A stretch of 18,459 nucleotides of DNA from an uncultured Lachnospiraceae bacterium (GCA_910585255.1 CAJUEI010000055.1:1-18459); one strand, 5' to 3'. Counted from the stretch's first letter, positions 8,122 through 15,980 are shown. Notes: generated by a model from the sequence alone, not told the origin. A program made the numbers and translations.

Positions 8122-8558
8122 CTGTCCAATCCCTCTTCCTTTTTATCCTGAAAAACCCATAACTTACTCAATGTAAAATTATATGGAATTGTGATACACA
8201 AGGTTAAAATAGGTGCTATTCTTTTATCAATACAGCAAGTCTGAATCCAAAAGTGCATACAACATAAGTTTAATAATAACGCTGTTCCATAGACAATATA
8301 ATACTTTATTAAACTATTCTTAGACGAAATCTTTTTGGTCTGAAATACCCATATTCTGTTTAAAAAATAACCTAAAACTGAACTGCCGATATACCCAACA
8401 ACTGTTGCCGTATTATAATCTATATGTAATGCTATCAAAATATAATAAATTATTAATGATACTATTGTATTTATAAAACCAACGATTATAAACCTTACAG
8501 CCTGAATCAGCTTACCATAAAGCTCTGTTATTTTTTTACTTTCTTTTTCTCTATACAC
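8118..8558 (-). CDS. gtrA: GtrA-family membrane protein, putative undecaprenyl-phosphate-sugar flippase
   Basis: A 146-residue protein with the GtrA layout: four hydrophobic segments (about 22-43, 48-68, 87-107 and 112-130), the opening motif FIIVGFINTIVSLIIYYIL, the central GYFLNRIWVFQ and the closing FTLSKLWVFQ. The start codon is GTG at 8558-8556, with AAGGGA 6 bases upstream; no ATG near the N-terminus is usable. GtrA/GtcA proteins are thought to move undecaprenyl-phosphate-linked sugars across the membrane for an outer-face GT-C enzyme. With gtrB and yfhO in the same cassette it completes a three-component side-sugar system. It is the first gene after the YfhO relic and overlaps the next gene by 4 nt. 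Confidence 0.93.
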   Translation of the reverse strand: MYREKESKKITELYGKLIQAVRFIIVGFINTIVSLIIYYILIALHIDYNTATVVGYIGSSVLGYFLNRIWVFQTKKISSKNSLIKYYIVYGTALLLNLCCMHFWIQTCCIDKRIAPILTLCITIPYNFTLSKLWVFQDKKEEGLDR

Positions 8559-8592
8559 AATATTCCCTTCTCTTTCTGTGTTTTGTTCTTAT

Positions 8593-8745
8593 TCAGACCA
8601 TATCCCATATCAAACTGACTATAGAAAAAAGAGATCCGATTTTTACATTCATTAACTTAAAGTAAAATTCTATCTTATGTGTTCGCCAGTACAGCTATTC
8701 CTTGTATTAAGTTATTTACCGTTTCCTGCCTAGTTATATCTTCTT
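8593..8745 (-). pseudogene. Decayed 3' end of a second yfhO-like gene
   Basis: The gap between the 193-residue gene and gtrA carries a relic that matches the C-terminus of the intact yfhO further along. One frame reads TVNNLIQGIA (8722-8693), identical over TVNNLIQG to the intact protein. After a frameshift, 8679-8596 reads HKIEFYFKLMNVKIG then SLFSIVSLIWDMV and stops at 8593-8595. The intact protein has HRIEFCFEPMDVKIG then GVLSIAGLVW at the same place. The DNA agrees too: TGTATTAA, a substitution, then TTATT and ACCGT occur in register at both sites (8703-8722 and 3112-3131). Reading frame is lost and the 5' part of the gene is missing, so it is a remnant, not a gene. It implies an earlier yfhO once followed the 193-residue gene. 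Confidence 0.85.
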
Positions 8746-8785
8746 AATTAGATTCCAATCTTTTCTCATTCTCTAAACCTAAAAA

Positions 8786-9367
8786 TTACCACTCAAATAT
8801 TTTCTTCCTGCGTACATAAATATAAACACCTATCCCACTAATAAATATCATGAAATTAATGATAAATATTCCTGTCTCATTCTTGACTGCCTGTTTGAAA
8901 TGCACAATCTGTCTATAGATTGGTCTATCCAACAGCTCGATTCTATCTGTTGATAAACAAATTGCTTGATTATAAGAAAACCAAAATAAATTGCTCTCAT
9001 CCACTAGATCAAATTCCATATAAGCACCATCTATCAGTTCTTTTAATGTCACTTGTAATTTTATAACAGCAGTCCCTGATTCATCTAATACTACTTTAAC
9101 TCTTGGGTTTTCAAATTCTAAAATCTCTTCTGTTCCATCTTTCTCTTTCTTTAAAATATGATAAGATAAGAAAATTTCATCATTATAGAAATCTTGATTA
9201 TAAAAGCTGACCTGCACTTCTGCCGTAAATTCTTTTTCATAGGCTTTCTGTTCAGATATAACCGTAATTTTTACATCTGAAATTTCTTCCTCCGCAAATA
9301 TAATTGTAAAACCGAAAGTATTCAAAATAAAAAAACAACTCAACACCAAAATAATCCATTTTTTCAT
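8786..9367 (-). CDS. Secreted, C-terminally membrane-anchored protein of unknown family
   Basis: A 193-residue protein I do not recognise. It has a signal peptide (MKKWIILVLSCFFIL then a probable cleavage after FAEEE near residue 25), about 140 residues rich in alternating hydrophobic residues (VKITVIS, FTAEVQVSF, IFLSYHIL, RVKVVL, AVIKLQVTL) that suggest a beta-sandwich, and one C-terminal membrane helix (about 165-184) followed by RRKK. It would sit on the outer face of the membrane as a type I protein. ATG 9367 overlaps the preceding glycosyltransferase stop by 4 nt with only a weak RBS, so translation is probably coupled. Position after the chain-building glycosyltransferases suggests a role in export, chain-end recognition or attachment of the polymer. 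No catalytic motif is visible. Confidence 0.75.
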   Translation of the reverse strand: MKKWIILVLSCFFILNTFGFTIIFAEEEISDVKITVISEQKAYEKEFTAEVQVSFYNQDFYNDEIFLSYHILKKEKDGTEEILEFENPRVKVVLDESGTAVIKLQVTLKELIDGAYMEFDLVDESNLFWFSYNQAICLSTDRIELLDRPIYRQIVHFKQAVKNETGIFIINFMIFISGIGVYIYVRRKKIFEW

Positions 9368-11058
9368 CGTTCATTTCCATTTCTTTGCCGTTTTTCTTCC
9401 CTGTCTAACTGTATAAAATATTGAAAAGCATCCATATACTCTTTTGCTGCCCCCTCTTTTGTCCGATTAGACAGCTTGTTATAAAGGGGCTGCTGTTTTT
9501 CTATTAATAATTCCCTATTTTCTATTCCATATAAAATCTTTTCTGCCATGTCTTTATAATTATATGGATCAAATAAACATTCCTCCAAATCATATTGATC
9601 TGTAATCTCTACCACTTGAGGAATACGACTCATAACAGATGGCGTTCCAACAGACATTCCTTCCGAAAAAATCATTAAAAATCCACCTTCATATAAAGTA
9701 GGATTAACAACCAATTCTGCACAGGCATATAGTGCTGCTAACTGTTGATTATTTACATGATAAAATGACAGAACGTCATACTGCAGTCTATTCTCATAAA
9801 CATATGTTCTTATTTCTGGTATGTGATCAAAAGAACCTGTTAGTATCAGTTTTAAACTTACCTCTTTTTCTCTAAGCAAATATTCATATGCCTTAATTAA
9901 AGTCAAAACATTCTTATTGGGTCTGCACTGAGAAGAATAAAAAATATATTTTATATCTTTATAAGACATTGGTCGAATTGCCCCCTGCAGATATAATGCT
10001 ATATCAGGTGCAGTATTTACAAACAATGTACTTAATACTTGCCTTGCAAACTTTTTGGTAGGATCTTCTTTTGTATACATTTCATAGCCCTGAACTAATT
10101 TAATATCTGGATAAGTTTCATTTACGAACAGAGGAATTGCACGAATATTTCTTTTTTCTTTCCCCAGCACATTAGAAAGTACCTGATCTTTTTGATAATC
10201 ACAATAGGTAATAAAATAACTTCCCTCTTTTACTGTCTTTCGAATCGACTGAACTGCTGATGTCATATTCATTTGTCCAAAACCAATAGGAAAAAATGCT
10301 GGAGTCAAATCAGGAAAACATGTTACTGTAACACCATCTATCTCATTAAATTCCGACCAAAATGCCATTGGACAAAACCATATATCTGGCTTATCCTTCA
10401 TATGCTTAATTCGATCAATCATTTGTCTACATGCGTCCATTCGAATTCTCTCTGCCAATTCCTGACTTAACTTTCTTCCATTTGCAATCTGCTTTATCTT
10501 CTCTAAATATCTAAAAAGAAATAAATTAGATTTAATAGAAATTTTCATAGTTTCAACACTAGACAAGTCAATCCGAAACACTCTAAAAAATAATTTAACA
10601 AGTTTATAAGCACCTTTTAATACTAAGAAAATCAAAACAAACGGCAAAAGCAAAATACCTATTCCGCTGAAAAGTAATAACATCAAAATCGTAACAGCCA
10701 TACTTTTTATTTTTACAGAAAAGGTGAGCATCTTTTCAATAAAATCATAACTGGCATAAAAAAGTTTTATTTTTAATCCGATTCTATATTTTTTCTTTTT
10801 CTTTTCTCGTCTGACAATAAAACGCCAAATAATCGGTTCTTTCCTTGGTACAACTAAATTTATATGTTCTAGGGATAAATTATACTCTTCCAATAATTCT
10901 TCTAGTGCTCCTACTAGCCATCTAGGACATGCAATTACTATCTTATTTCCACTTTCTTCTAATACTTTTACCAATTTTGCCAGATACCTACCCAATCCTT
11001 CATTAATTAACGAAAGATGGGTACTAGGTCGATAGCCCAAATAGATACCTATTTTCAT
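9364..11058 (-). CDS. GT-B glycosyltransferase (GT4-like) with an inserted membrane hairpin
   Basis: A 564-residue protein. The C-terminal half is a GT4-like nucleotide-sugar domain: FYSSQCRPNKNVLTLIKAYEYL (about 373-394), LKLILTGSF (402-410) and NPTLYEGGFLMIFSEGM (452-468). The acidic pair E457/E466 is spaced by eight residues rather than the usual seven. The N-terminal half opens with MKIGIYLGYRPSTH and is interrupted at about 119-160 by a strongly hydrophobic stretch (MAVTILMLLL, then GIGILLLPFVLIFLVLKGAYKLVK) flanked by lysine-rich segments, enough for two membrane passes. Ordinary GT4 enzymes lack this and are peripheral. The start overlaps the preceding gene in ATGA with GGGGAGAAG upstream. 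It probably extends the exported glycan; donor and linkage are unknown, with GDP-D-rhamnose or GDP-mannose the likely donors from context. Confidence 0.85.
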   Translation of the reverse strand: MKIGIYLGYRPSTHLSLINEGLGRYLAKLVKVLEESGNKIVIACPRWLVGALEELLEEYNLSLEHINLVVPRKEPIIWRFIVRREKKKKKYRIGLKIKLFYASYDFIEKMLTFSVKIKSMAVTILMLLLFSGIGILLLPFVLIFLVLKGAYKLVKLFFRVFRIDLSSVETMKISIKSNLFLFRYLEKIKQIANGRKLSQELAERIRMDACRQMIDRIKHMKDKPDIWFCPMAFWSEFNEIDGVTVTCFPDLTPAFFPIGFGQMNMTSAVQSIRKTVKEGSYFITYCDYQKDQVLSNVLGKEKRNIRAIPLFVNETYPDIKLVQGYEMYTKEDPTKKFARQVLSTLFVNTAPDIALYLQGAIRPMSYKDIKYIFYSSQCRPNKNVLTLIKAYEYLLREKEVSLKLILTGSFDHIPEIRTYVYENRLQYDVLSFYHVNNQQLAALYACAELVVNPTLYEGGFLMIFSEGMSVGTPSVMSRIPQVVEITDQYDLEECLFDPYNYKDMAEKILYGIENRELLIEKQQPLYNKLSNRTKEGAAKEYMDAFQYFIQLDREEKRQRNGNER

Positions 11059-13406
11059 TTTATCTTCTCCCCGCTAAATAACGCACATTCATGCCGAACA
11101 CAAGCATATATCTTTTTGCTTATCTCATCATCTTCTACCATAAATTTCCTTAATTCATACCGAGAGGGAACCTTTCTTTTATAATCCTCCCTGTTTTGCT
11201 CTGCATCCAAAAGGGTATCGGCAAGTTCATAACTATCATTTGGATTAAAAAACCGCATCTGTAACCCAAAGTACGTATTATAATACCGCATTGGTGCATA
11301 ATCGCTTGATACCGTAAATACTCCATACCATGCTGCATCAAAGGCTGTCCCATTTCCATTATCGCCCTTTCCCGGATGCAGAAAAAATTCTGCATTTTTA
11401 AGCACTTCATAATATTGTCTCTTTGGAAGATTTCCACGAAAAATCATATTCTTCTTTAAATTGTTATCCTGCCTTATTATATTACGAATTTCAATGGTAT
11501 AGGCATGTTCTTCTCCCTGTCCTTTATACTTTGGTGAAAATTTTTCTGTTGAAAAACCCGTAACCATACACTTTAATTTACCACCTTTTGAATAATACTC
11601 GGAAAGTGCACGCAAAGCTACTTTATGATTTTTATGCTGTGTTATATTAGTAGACCACAAAAAATACGGCTTTTCTTTCTGTTTTTCTATTGTTTCATTT
11701 TGTCTTGTCTGTTCAGACAATAATTGCTCCATCTCCGTATCGCAGCCATATAAAACGGGAATGATATGTATTCTGTCTTGACTTACCCCCGCATACTGGA
11801 TCGCATGATCTCTTGTTACTGGTGTTGTTGTAAATACAGCACGTGCCCCTCTGACAAATTGAATAAAACTATATTCAAATGTATCTTTTGAAAAAATATC
11901 AGGTATTAATCTTTGAATATAATCATGTGCAATCACTCCATACGGCTGCATAATAAAAGGCAATGCCGGCACTCTGTCAGAAGTAAATAACAATGCGTCA
12001 CAATCATTAAAATAAGACATATGATCATTCATTACACACCATACATTCTCTTCTACAGATAAATCAATCCCCATTAATTTTCCAATTTCTCTTCTATCTG
12101 AACTATTGATATAATCCCAAACAAATTCTCTAATTGAAATACCCAGCTTTTTTATCTCCCGAAAGGGATCGCCCTCCTTAAAATTTTCATGTTTTGCATA
12201 ACCAAAAATAATCTCTAAAGAATCTTGGTATAATTCCGCTCCACGCTTTATTGCTTTTATCAATCGTACTGTAAAATCTAATACTCCTCCTAAAAATCCC
12301 TCCGGCAATATAACCGCTAATTTCTTTTTTTGCTCTTCTGCCTGCGGTATCTCCTGTAAAATCTTTTCTACTGCTGACATGGCTTTTTCCCATTTATTCT
12401 GACAAAATTCATAAGAAAATTTATGCAGTAATACTCCTTGACTCTCTCTTATCTTTTCTGCAAGAACTCTATCCCCTTTTATTAGCCTCTGCATCTTCTG
12501 TCTGGCTTCTTTTATATTTTTACAGCGTCCAATCAATTCCTTTCCGCCCAATTGATCCAACATTCCTCCAGCCATAAAAATTAACGGCAGTCCACATCTA
12601 ACTGCCTCTAACGGCGGATAGGTAAGCTGATTCTCCTCTGTTGATTCATAGAATAAACAGGTATGTGACGGATACATTTCCTCATATTCTTCCTGCGGCA
12701 AATATCCTAATATAGTGGGATCATTTTCCAAAGGTATCGGCTGCACTCCTCCAATAGAATGTGGAATTTTACTAAAATTCTTTTTAAAATCTTCATATAT
12801 ACTTTTATACATAGGAGAGATACTAATTCTTGGACAAATAAATAATACCTTTTTCTTTTTTCCTGTCCATCTGTCATAAACCGTACAATCCGGCAAGCCA
12901 ATTGGCATATATTGTGTATGATCCCTAAAAAAATCACATTCCATCTCTGAAATCCCTTTATAAGATTCTCCAAATACAAACCGTTTCCCTAATTTTTGTA
13001 TTTTACATAAATATGATATTCCCAGCTCATGTAAAATCACATCTGTATAAGTTCCTGTAATTTTATATCTGCCATAGGCTCGTAATACCAATACTCCCTG
13101 AAAGAAATCCACAAGCGATTCTATTATTACCGGAAGATGAATAAACATAGCAATATCAAAGTATTGATTTATTATTCTAACAATTTCTTCTGTCATTCTT
13201 GTTTCATAAAAATCAAATTGATTTAAAACATCTAAATCTCTTTTTTCTATTGTCAGCAAATTATCAGATTCCCAATCCACTCCTACACTTACATCAAATG
13301 GAACGACTTTAGGAATATAAACTTCATAGCCTAAATCACGCAGCAATTTTACTTCAAATTTCATTAAAGTTTTATGATTTAACAGCCATAAGATTCTTCT
13401 TTTCAT
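11055..13406 (-). CDS. Two-module GT-B glycosyltransferase (probable D-rhamnan/mannan-type chain polymerase)
   Basis: A 783-residue protein that reads as two GT-B units in tandem. Module 1 (about 1-350) ends in YESTEENQLTYPPLEAVRCG (253-272), the position of the GT4 catalytic motif. Module 2 (about 362-770) starts again with LAVILPEGFLGGVLDF and has FLWSTNITQHKNHKVAL (582-598), a GT4 nucleotide-binding start. It then has the unusual HPGKGDNGNGTAFDAAWYG (677-695) where GT4 enzymes normally have an EGFGLPPLE-type motif. ATG 13406 has AAAGGAG 8 bases upstream. Multi-domain glycosyltransferases beside Wzm/Wzt and Rmd commonly build repeating units in one polypeptide, so this is the best candidate for main-chain synthesis. 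Donor and linkage cannot be read from sequence. The modules are not recent copies of each other. Confidence 0.85.
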   Translation of the reverse strand: MKRRILWLLNHKTLMKFEVKLLRDLGYEVYIPKVVPFDVSVGVDWESDNLLTIEKRDLDVLNQFDFYETRMTEEIVRIINQYFDIAMFIHLPVIIESLVDFFQGVLVLRAYGRYKITGTYTDVILHELGISYLCKIQKLGKRFVFGESYKGISEMECDFFRDHTQYMPIGLPDCTVYDRWTGKKKKVLFICPRISISPMYKSIYEDFKKNFSKIPHSIGGVQPIPLENDPTILGYLPQEEYEEMYPSHTCLFYESTEENQLTYPPLEAVRCGLPLIFMAGGMLDQLGGKELIGRCKNIKEARQKMQRLIKGDRVLAEKIRESQGVLLHKFSYEFCQNKWEKAMSAVEKILQEIPQAEEQKKKLAVILPEGFLGGVLDFTVRLIKAIKRGAELYQDSLEIIFGYAKHENFKEGDPFREIKKLGISIREFVWDYINSSDRREIGKLMGIDLSVEENVWCVMNDHMSYFNDCDALLFTSDRVPALPFIMQPYGVIAHDYIQRLIPDIFSKDTFEYSFIQFVRGARAVFTTTPVTRDHAIQYAGVSQDRIHIIPVLYGCDTEMEQLLSEQTRQNETIEKQKEKPYFLWSTNITQHKNHKVALRALSEYYSKGGKLKCMVTGFSTEKFSPKYKGQGEEHAYTIEIRNIIRQDNNLKKNMIFRGNLPKRQYYEVLKNAEFFLHPGKGDNGNGTAFDAAWYGVFTVSSDYAPMRYYNTYFGLQMRFFNPNDSYELADTLLDAEQNREDYKRKVPSRYELRKFMVEDDEISKKIYACVRHECALFSGEKIK

Positions 13407-13423
13407 CCTCTGTTCTCCTTTAC

Positions 13424-14185
13424 CTATTTCTGGTTATTGAGATAAAAATGTATTACTTCTTTTGGAGTACCATCTGCTATAACAGAACCATGATTTAGTA
13501 AAATTGTTCGATTACATACCTGCCGAATGGTTTCTAAATCATGTAACACTAATACTAATATCTTTGCATTACTCATTACATCAAGCATACGTTCTTTTGC
13601 TTTCGCTTGAAATTCAATATCACCTGCACTTAACACTTCATCCACTAAAAGAATTTCTCCTCCTACTGTCGTAGAAATTGCAAACGCTAATCTTACCATC
13701 ATTCCTGATGAATACGAACAGATCGGATAATCAATAAACTCCCCTAAGCCAGCAAACTGAATAATTTCTTCTTCCTGCCGATGAATTTCTTCTGGAGTAC
13801 AGCCTAACATCAATCCCCGATACATAATATTCTCACGCCCGGTAGACTGTACATCAAATCCTAACGTCAATTCCAGCAAAGCCCGAATTTCCCCCTGTAC
13901 ATCAATTACTCCCGATTGAATTGGATATAATCCCGCCATTGCTTTTAAAAGTGTACTTTTGCCTGCACCATTATATCCAATTACTCCTACCCGTTCCCCC
14001 TCTTTAATATCCAAACTAAAATCAGACAATGCAATTACATCATCTAACTGCTGAATTTTCTTTTTTCTAGATAACTTTGAAAAAATTTCCTGTTTTATTG
14101 TAGTACTGTTATACACTAAAGACGGATAGCATAAATCCACATGCTCCATATGTATATAACACTTTCTTACTAATTTCCTCTTCAT
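13424..14185 (-). CDS. wzt: Wzt: ATPase of the polysaccharide ABC exporter
   Basis: ATP-binding subunit that powers export of the finished chain through Wzm. From the ATG at 14185 it is 253 aa, with Walker A GYNGAGKST (70-78), signature YSSGM (158-162), Walker B ILLVDE (178-183) and the H-loop histidine in LVLHD (about 215). STGRENIMYRGLMLG and GEILLVDEVLSAGD are typical of the KpsT/Wzt/TagH group. The protein ends right after the nucleotide-binding domain (HFYLNNQK), so the C-terminal carbohydrate-binding domain of Wzt proteins that read a capped chain end is absent. The start is uncertain: the ORF extends to ATG 14254 (276 aa, overlapping wzm by 29 nt, no RBS), and the good AAAGGAG at 14206-14200 best fits an out-of-frame ATG at 14192. 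Confidence 0.93.
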   Translation of the reverse strand: MKRKLVRKCYIHMEHVDLCYPSLVYNSTTIKQEIFSKLSRKKKIQQLDDVIALSDFSLDIKEGERVGVIGYNGAGKSTLLKAMAGLYPIQSGVIDVQGEIRALLELTLGFDVQSTGRENIMYRGLMLGCTPEEIHRQEEEIIQFAGLGEFIDYPICSYSSGMMVRLAFAISTTVGGEILLVDEVLSAGDIEFQAKAKERMLDVMSNAKILVLVLHDLETIRQVCNRTILLNHGSVIADGTPKEVIHFYLNNQK

Positions 14186-14225
14186 ATGCCATTTAAATAC
14201 TCCTTTTATTTTTATCACTGCTCTA

Positions 14226-15017
14226 TTACAGATAAAAGATAACCTTCTTTGCATTTTTTTTATTTAAGAAAAACGCAATCAATCCAAAAAATACAATACA
14301 TCCTACTGTAAACAGATAATCTGACCATACTGGTAACTGACAATATAAAAATGGCTTTCTTAATAAATACAAAATATGTGTAATCGGATTATACCGAAAT
14401 AACATTAATAAATATTGATTTGCTTCAAACATACTCTCCTGAAAATATACCGGTGAAACATACCATAATGCCTGCATTAGCAAAGACATCATCTGCGGAT
14501 AATCCCTATATTTCGTATTAATAAATGCAGCTATTGTAACAAGTGCCCAGGAAAGAAAGAAAAATAATACTGTAGTAAGCGGCAGCGTGAATAGTCCTAA
14601 TAAAACATTAGCCGGTGACAAAAAAAGTGTCCATATGATAATCCCTACACTTGCTATTAAAAAATTAGCAGTATATACTACTGCTGATTTCAGAGTATAA
14701 ATAATCACCGGATGATTAAACTGGCGAATATAGGGATATGCCCCTAAAAATGTTCCTCCGCCGGTTACAAGGGAAGACGTAAACAACTCCCATGCAACCA
14801 TACCTATCAAAATATATGGGGCATACTCAATAATTGACATTTTAAAAACTGATCCAAGGACTACTGACATAATTACTGTCAATAATACTGGACTCATTAC
14901 AATCCAAAGCATACCCAATTTAGAGCGACGATATCTTGCAATTAAATCACATCTTGCTAAATATAACCAAAAGTATCTCATTCTATAGATATAATGCACT
15001 GTATTCATTAGTTTCAT
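14226..15017 (-). CDS. wzm: Wzm: permease of the polysaccharide ABC exporter
   Basis: A 263-residue ABC-2 type permease with six predicted membrane helices. Family features are the amphipathic N-terminus RCDLIARYRRSKLGMLWIVMSP (about 23-44), the helix-2 region YILIGMVAWELFTSSLVTGG, the INTKYRDYPQMMSLLMQALWYVSPVYF segment (about 166-192) and FRYNPITHILYLLRKP near the last helix. With Wzt it forms the channel that exports undecaprenyl-linked polysaccharide. ATG 15017 has TAGGTGA 4 bases upstream and lies 17 bases after the rmd stop. Its presence shows that the chain is completed inside the cell before export, which fits the absence of Wzx and Wzy in this window. Confidence 0.95.
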   Translation of the reverse strand: MKLMNTVHYIYRMRYFWLYLARCDLIARYRRSKLGMLWIVMSPVLLTVIMSVVLGSVFKMSIIEYAPYILIGMVAWELFTSSLVTGGGTFLGAYPYIRQFNHPVIIYTLKSAVVYTANFLIASVGIIIWTLFLSPANVLLGLFTLPLTTVLFFFLSWALVTIAAFINTKYRDYPQMMSLLMQALWYVSPVYFQESMFEANQYLLMLFRYNPITHILYLLRKPFLYCQLPVWSDYLFTVGCIVFFGLIAFFLNKKNAKKVIFYL

Positions 15018-15034
15018 AGTTCACCTACTATCCC

Positions 15035-15958
15035 TTATTTTAATAACTGTTTACGATAAAATTCCAAAATTTCTTTCAATGTTTTTTGAATAGAAATATT
15101 AGGATTCCATCCGGTATCATTGGATAACAAGGAATGATCACACTGCACACTTCGCACATCAGACACTCGCAATTTCTGAATATCTTCTTCTACTATAATT
15201 TTCGTATTTGTCATACCAATTAATAGATCCAATATCTCACGAATTTGATACTTCCTTCCTGAACCAACATTATATATTGTTCCGCATACTCCTTTTTCAA
15301 TAATAAATCGATATGCCCGAACAATATCCCTAATATCTGTAAAATCTCTATATGATTTTAAATTTCCAACCTTTAATCTATTTTTTAGACCAGCCTCTAT
15401 CTCAGCAATTCCATATGCCAAATCAGGAACCACATATCCTCTCATCTGCCCTACTCCAATATGATTAAACGATCTTGTCATATATATCTTTAATCCATAT
15501 GTCTCTCTATATAATACTCCTAATTGTTCCTGTGCACATTTTGAGATAGCATAAGGAGTCTTTGGATTTTGTTTCGTTTCTTCTCCTATTAGGCACTGAT
15601 TTTCTGCTATTTTTCCATACTGATCAGAAGAACCTATTAGCAATATCTTTGTATCTAATTGAAGGGTTCGAACTGCTTCTAAAAGATTAATGGTTCCGAT
15701 AGTATTAAGTTCCATTGTTTTCTGTGGAATTACCCAGGATTTTGCAACAGACGCCTGTCCCGCTAAATGAAAGATACAATCCGCTTTTAATTCCTGCAGA
15801 ATATCTGTTACCCTTTCTAAATCCAATAAATCAACCATATACTCTTGTTCTTCCGCTACATGAATATCAATTCCTACTACTTCATACCCATTTTCTAATA
15901 ATTCTCTTTTTAGATATTGCCCTACAAAACCATTTATCCCTGTTATTAATGCCCTCAT
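15035..15958 (-). CDS. rmd: NAD(P)-dependent SDR sugar reductase, Rmd-like (GDP-4-keto-6-deoxy-D-mannose reductase)
   Basis: A 307-residue extended SDR enzyme. The Rossmann glycine motif is GINGFVG (7-13), HLAGQASV lies at 64-71, the catalytic serine region is IGSSDQYG (108-115), and YxxxK is Y136/K140 in PYAISK. FNHIGVGQ (164-171), the IAEIEAG segment and SYRDFTDIRDIVRAYRF match Rmd, which reduces GDP-4-keto-6-deoxy-D-mannose to GDP-D-rhamnose. The length fits Rmd rather than Gmd (about 345 or more). Gmd, which supplies the substrate, is not in the window and is expected elsewhere. GGGAGAAAAG precedes ATG 15958. The gene sits directly before wzm-wzt, the same order of functions as in the Pseudomonas D-rhamnan locus. 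Another 4-keto-6-deoxy sugar reductase or dehydratase activity is possible. Confidence 0.8.
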   Translation of the reverse strand: MRALITGINGFVGQYLKRELLENGYEVVGIDIHVAEEQEYMVDLLDLERVTDILQELKADCIFHLAGQASVAKSWVIPQKTMELNTIGTINLLEAVRTLQLDTKILLIGSSDQYGKIAENQCLIGEETKQNPKTPYAISKCAQEQLGVLYRETYGLKIYMTRSFNHIGVGQMRGYVVPDLAYGIAEIEAGLKNRLKVGNLKSYRDFTDIRDIVRAYRFIIEKGVCGTIYNVGSGRKYQIREILDLLIGMTNTKIIVEEDIQKLRVSDVRSVQCDHSLLSNDTGWNPNISIQKTLKEILEFYRKQLLK

Positions 15959-15980
15959 ATCTTTTCTCCCATATGATAGA

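Noticed and set aside
8559..8785. Promoter or small RNA gene in the longest gap before gtrA
   Set aside because: No convincing -35/-10 pair and no hairpin followed by a T-run was seen; the sequence is explained by the yfhO relic.
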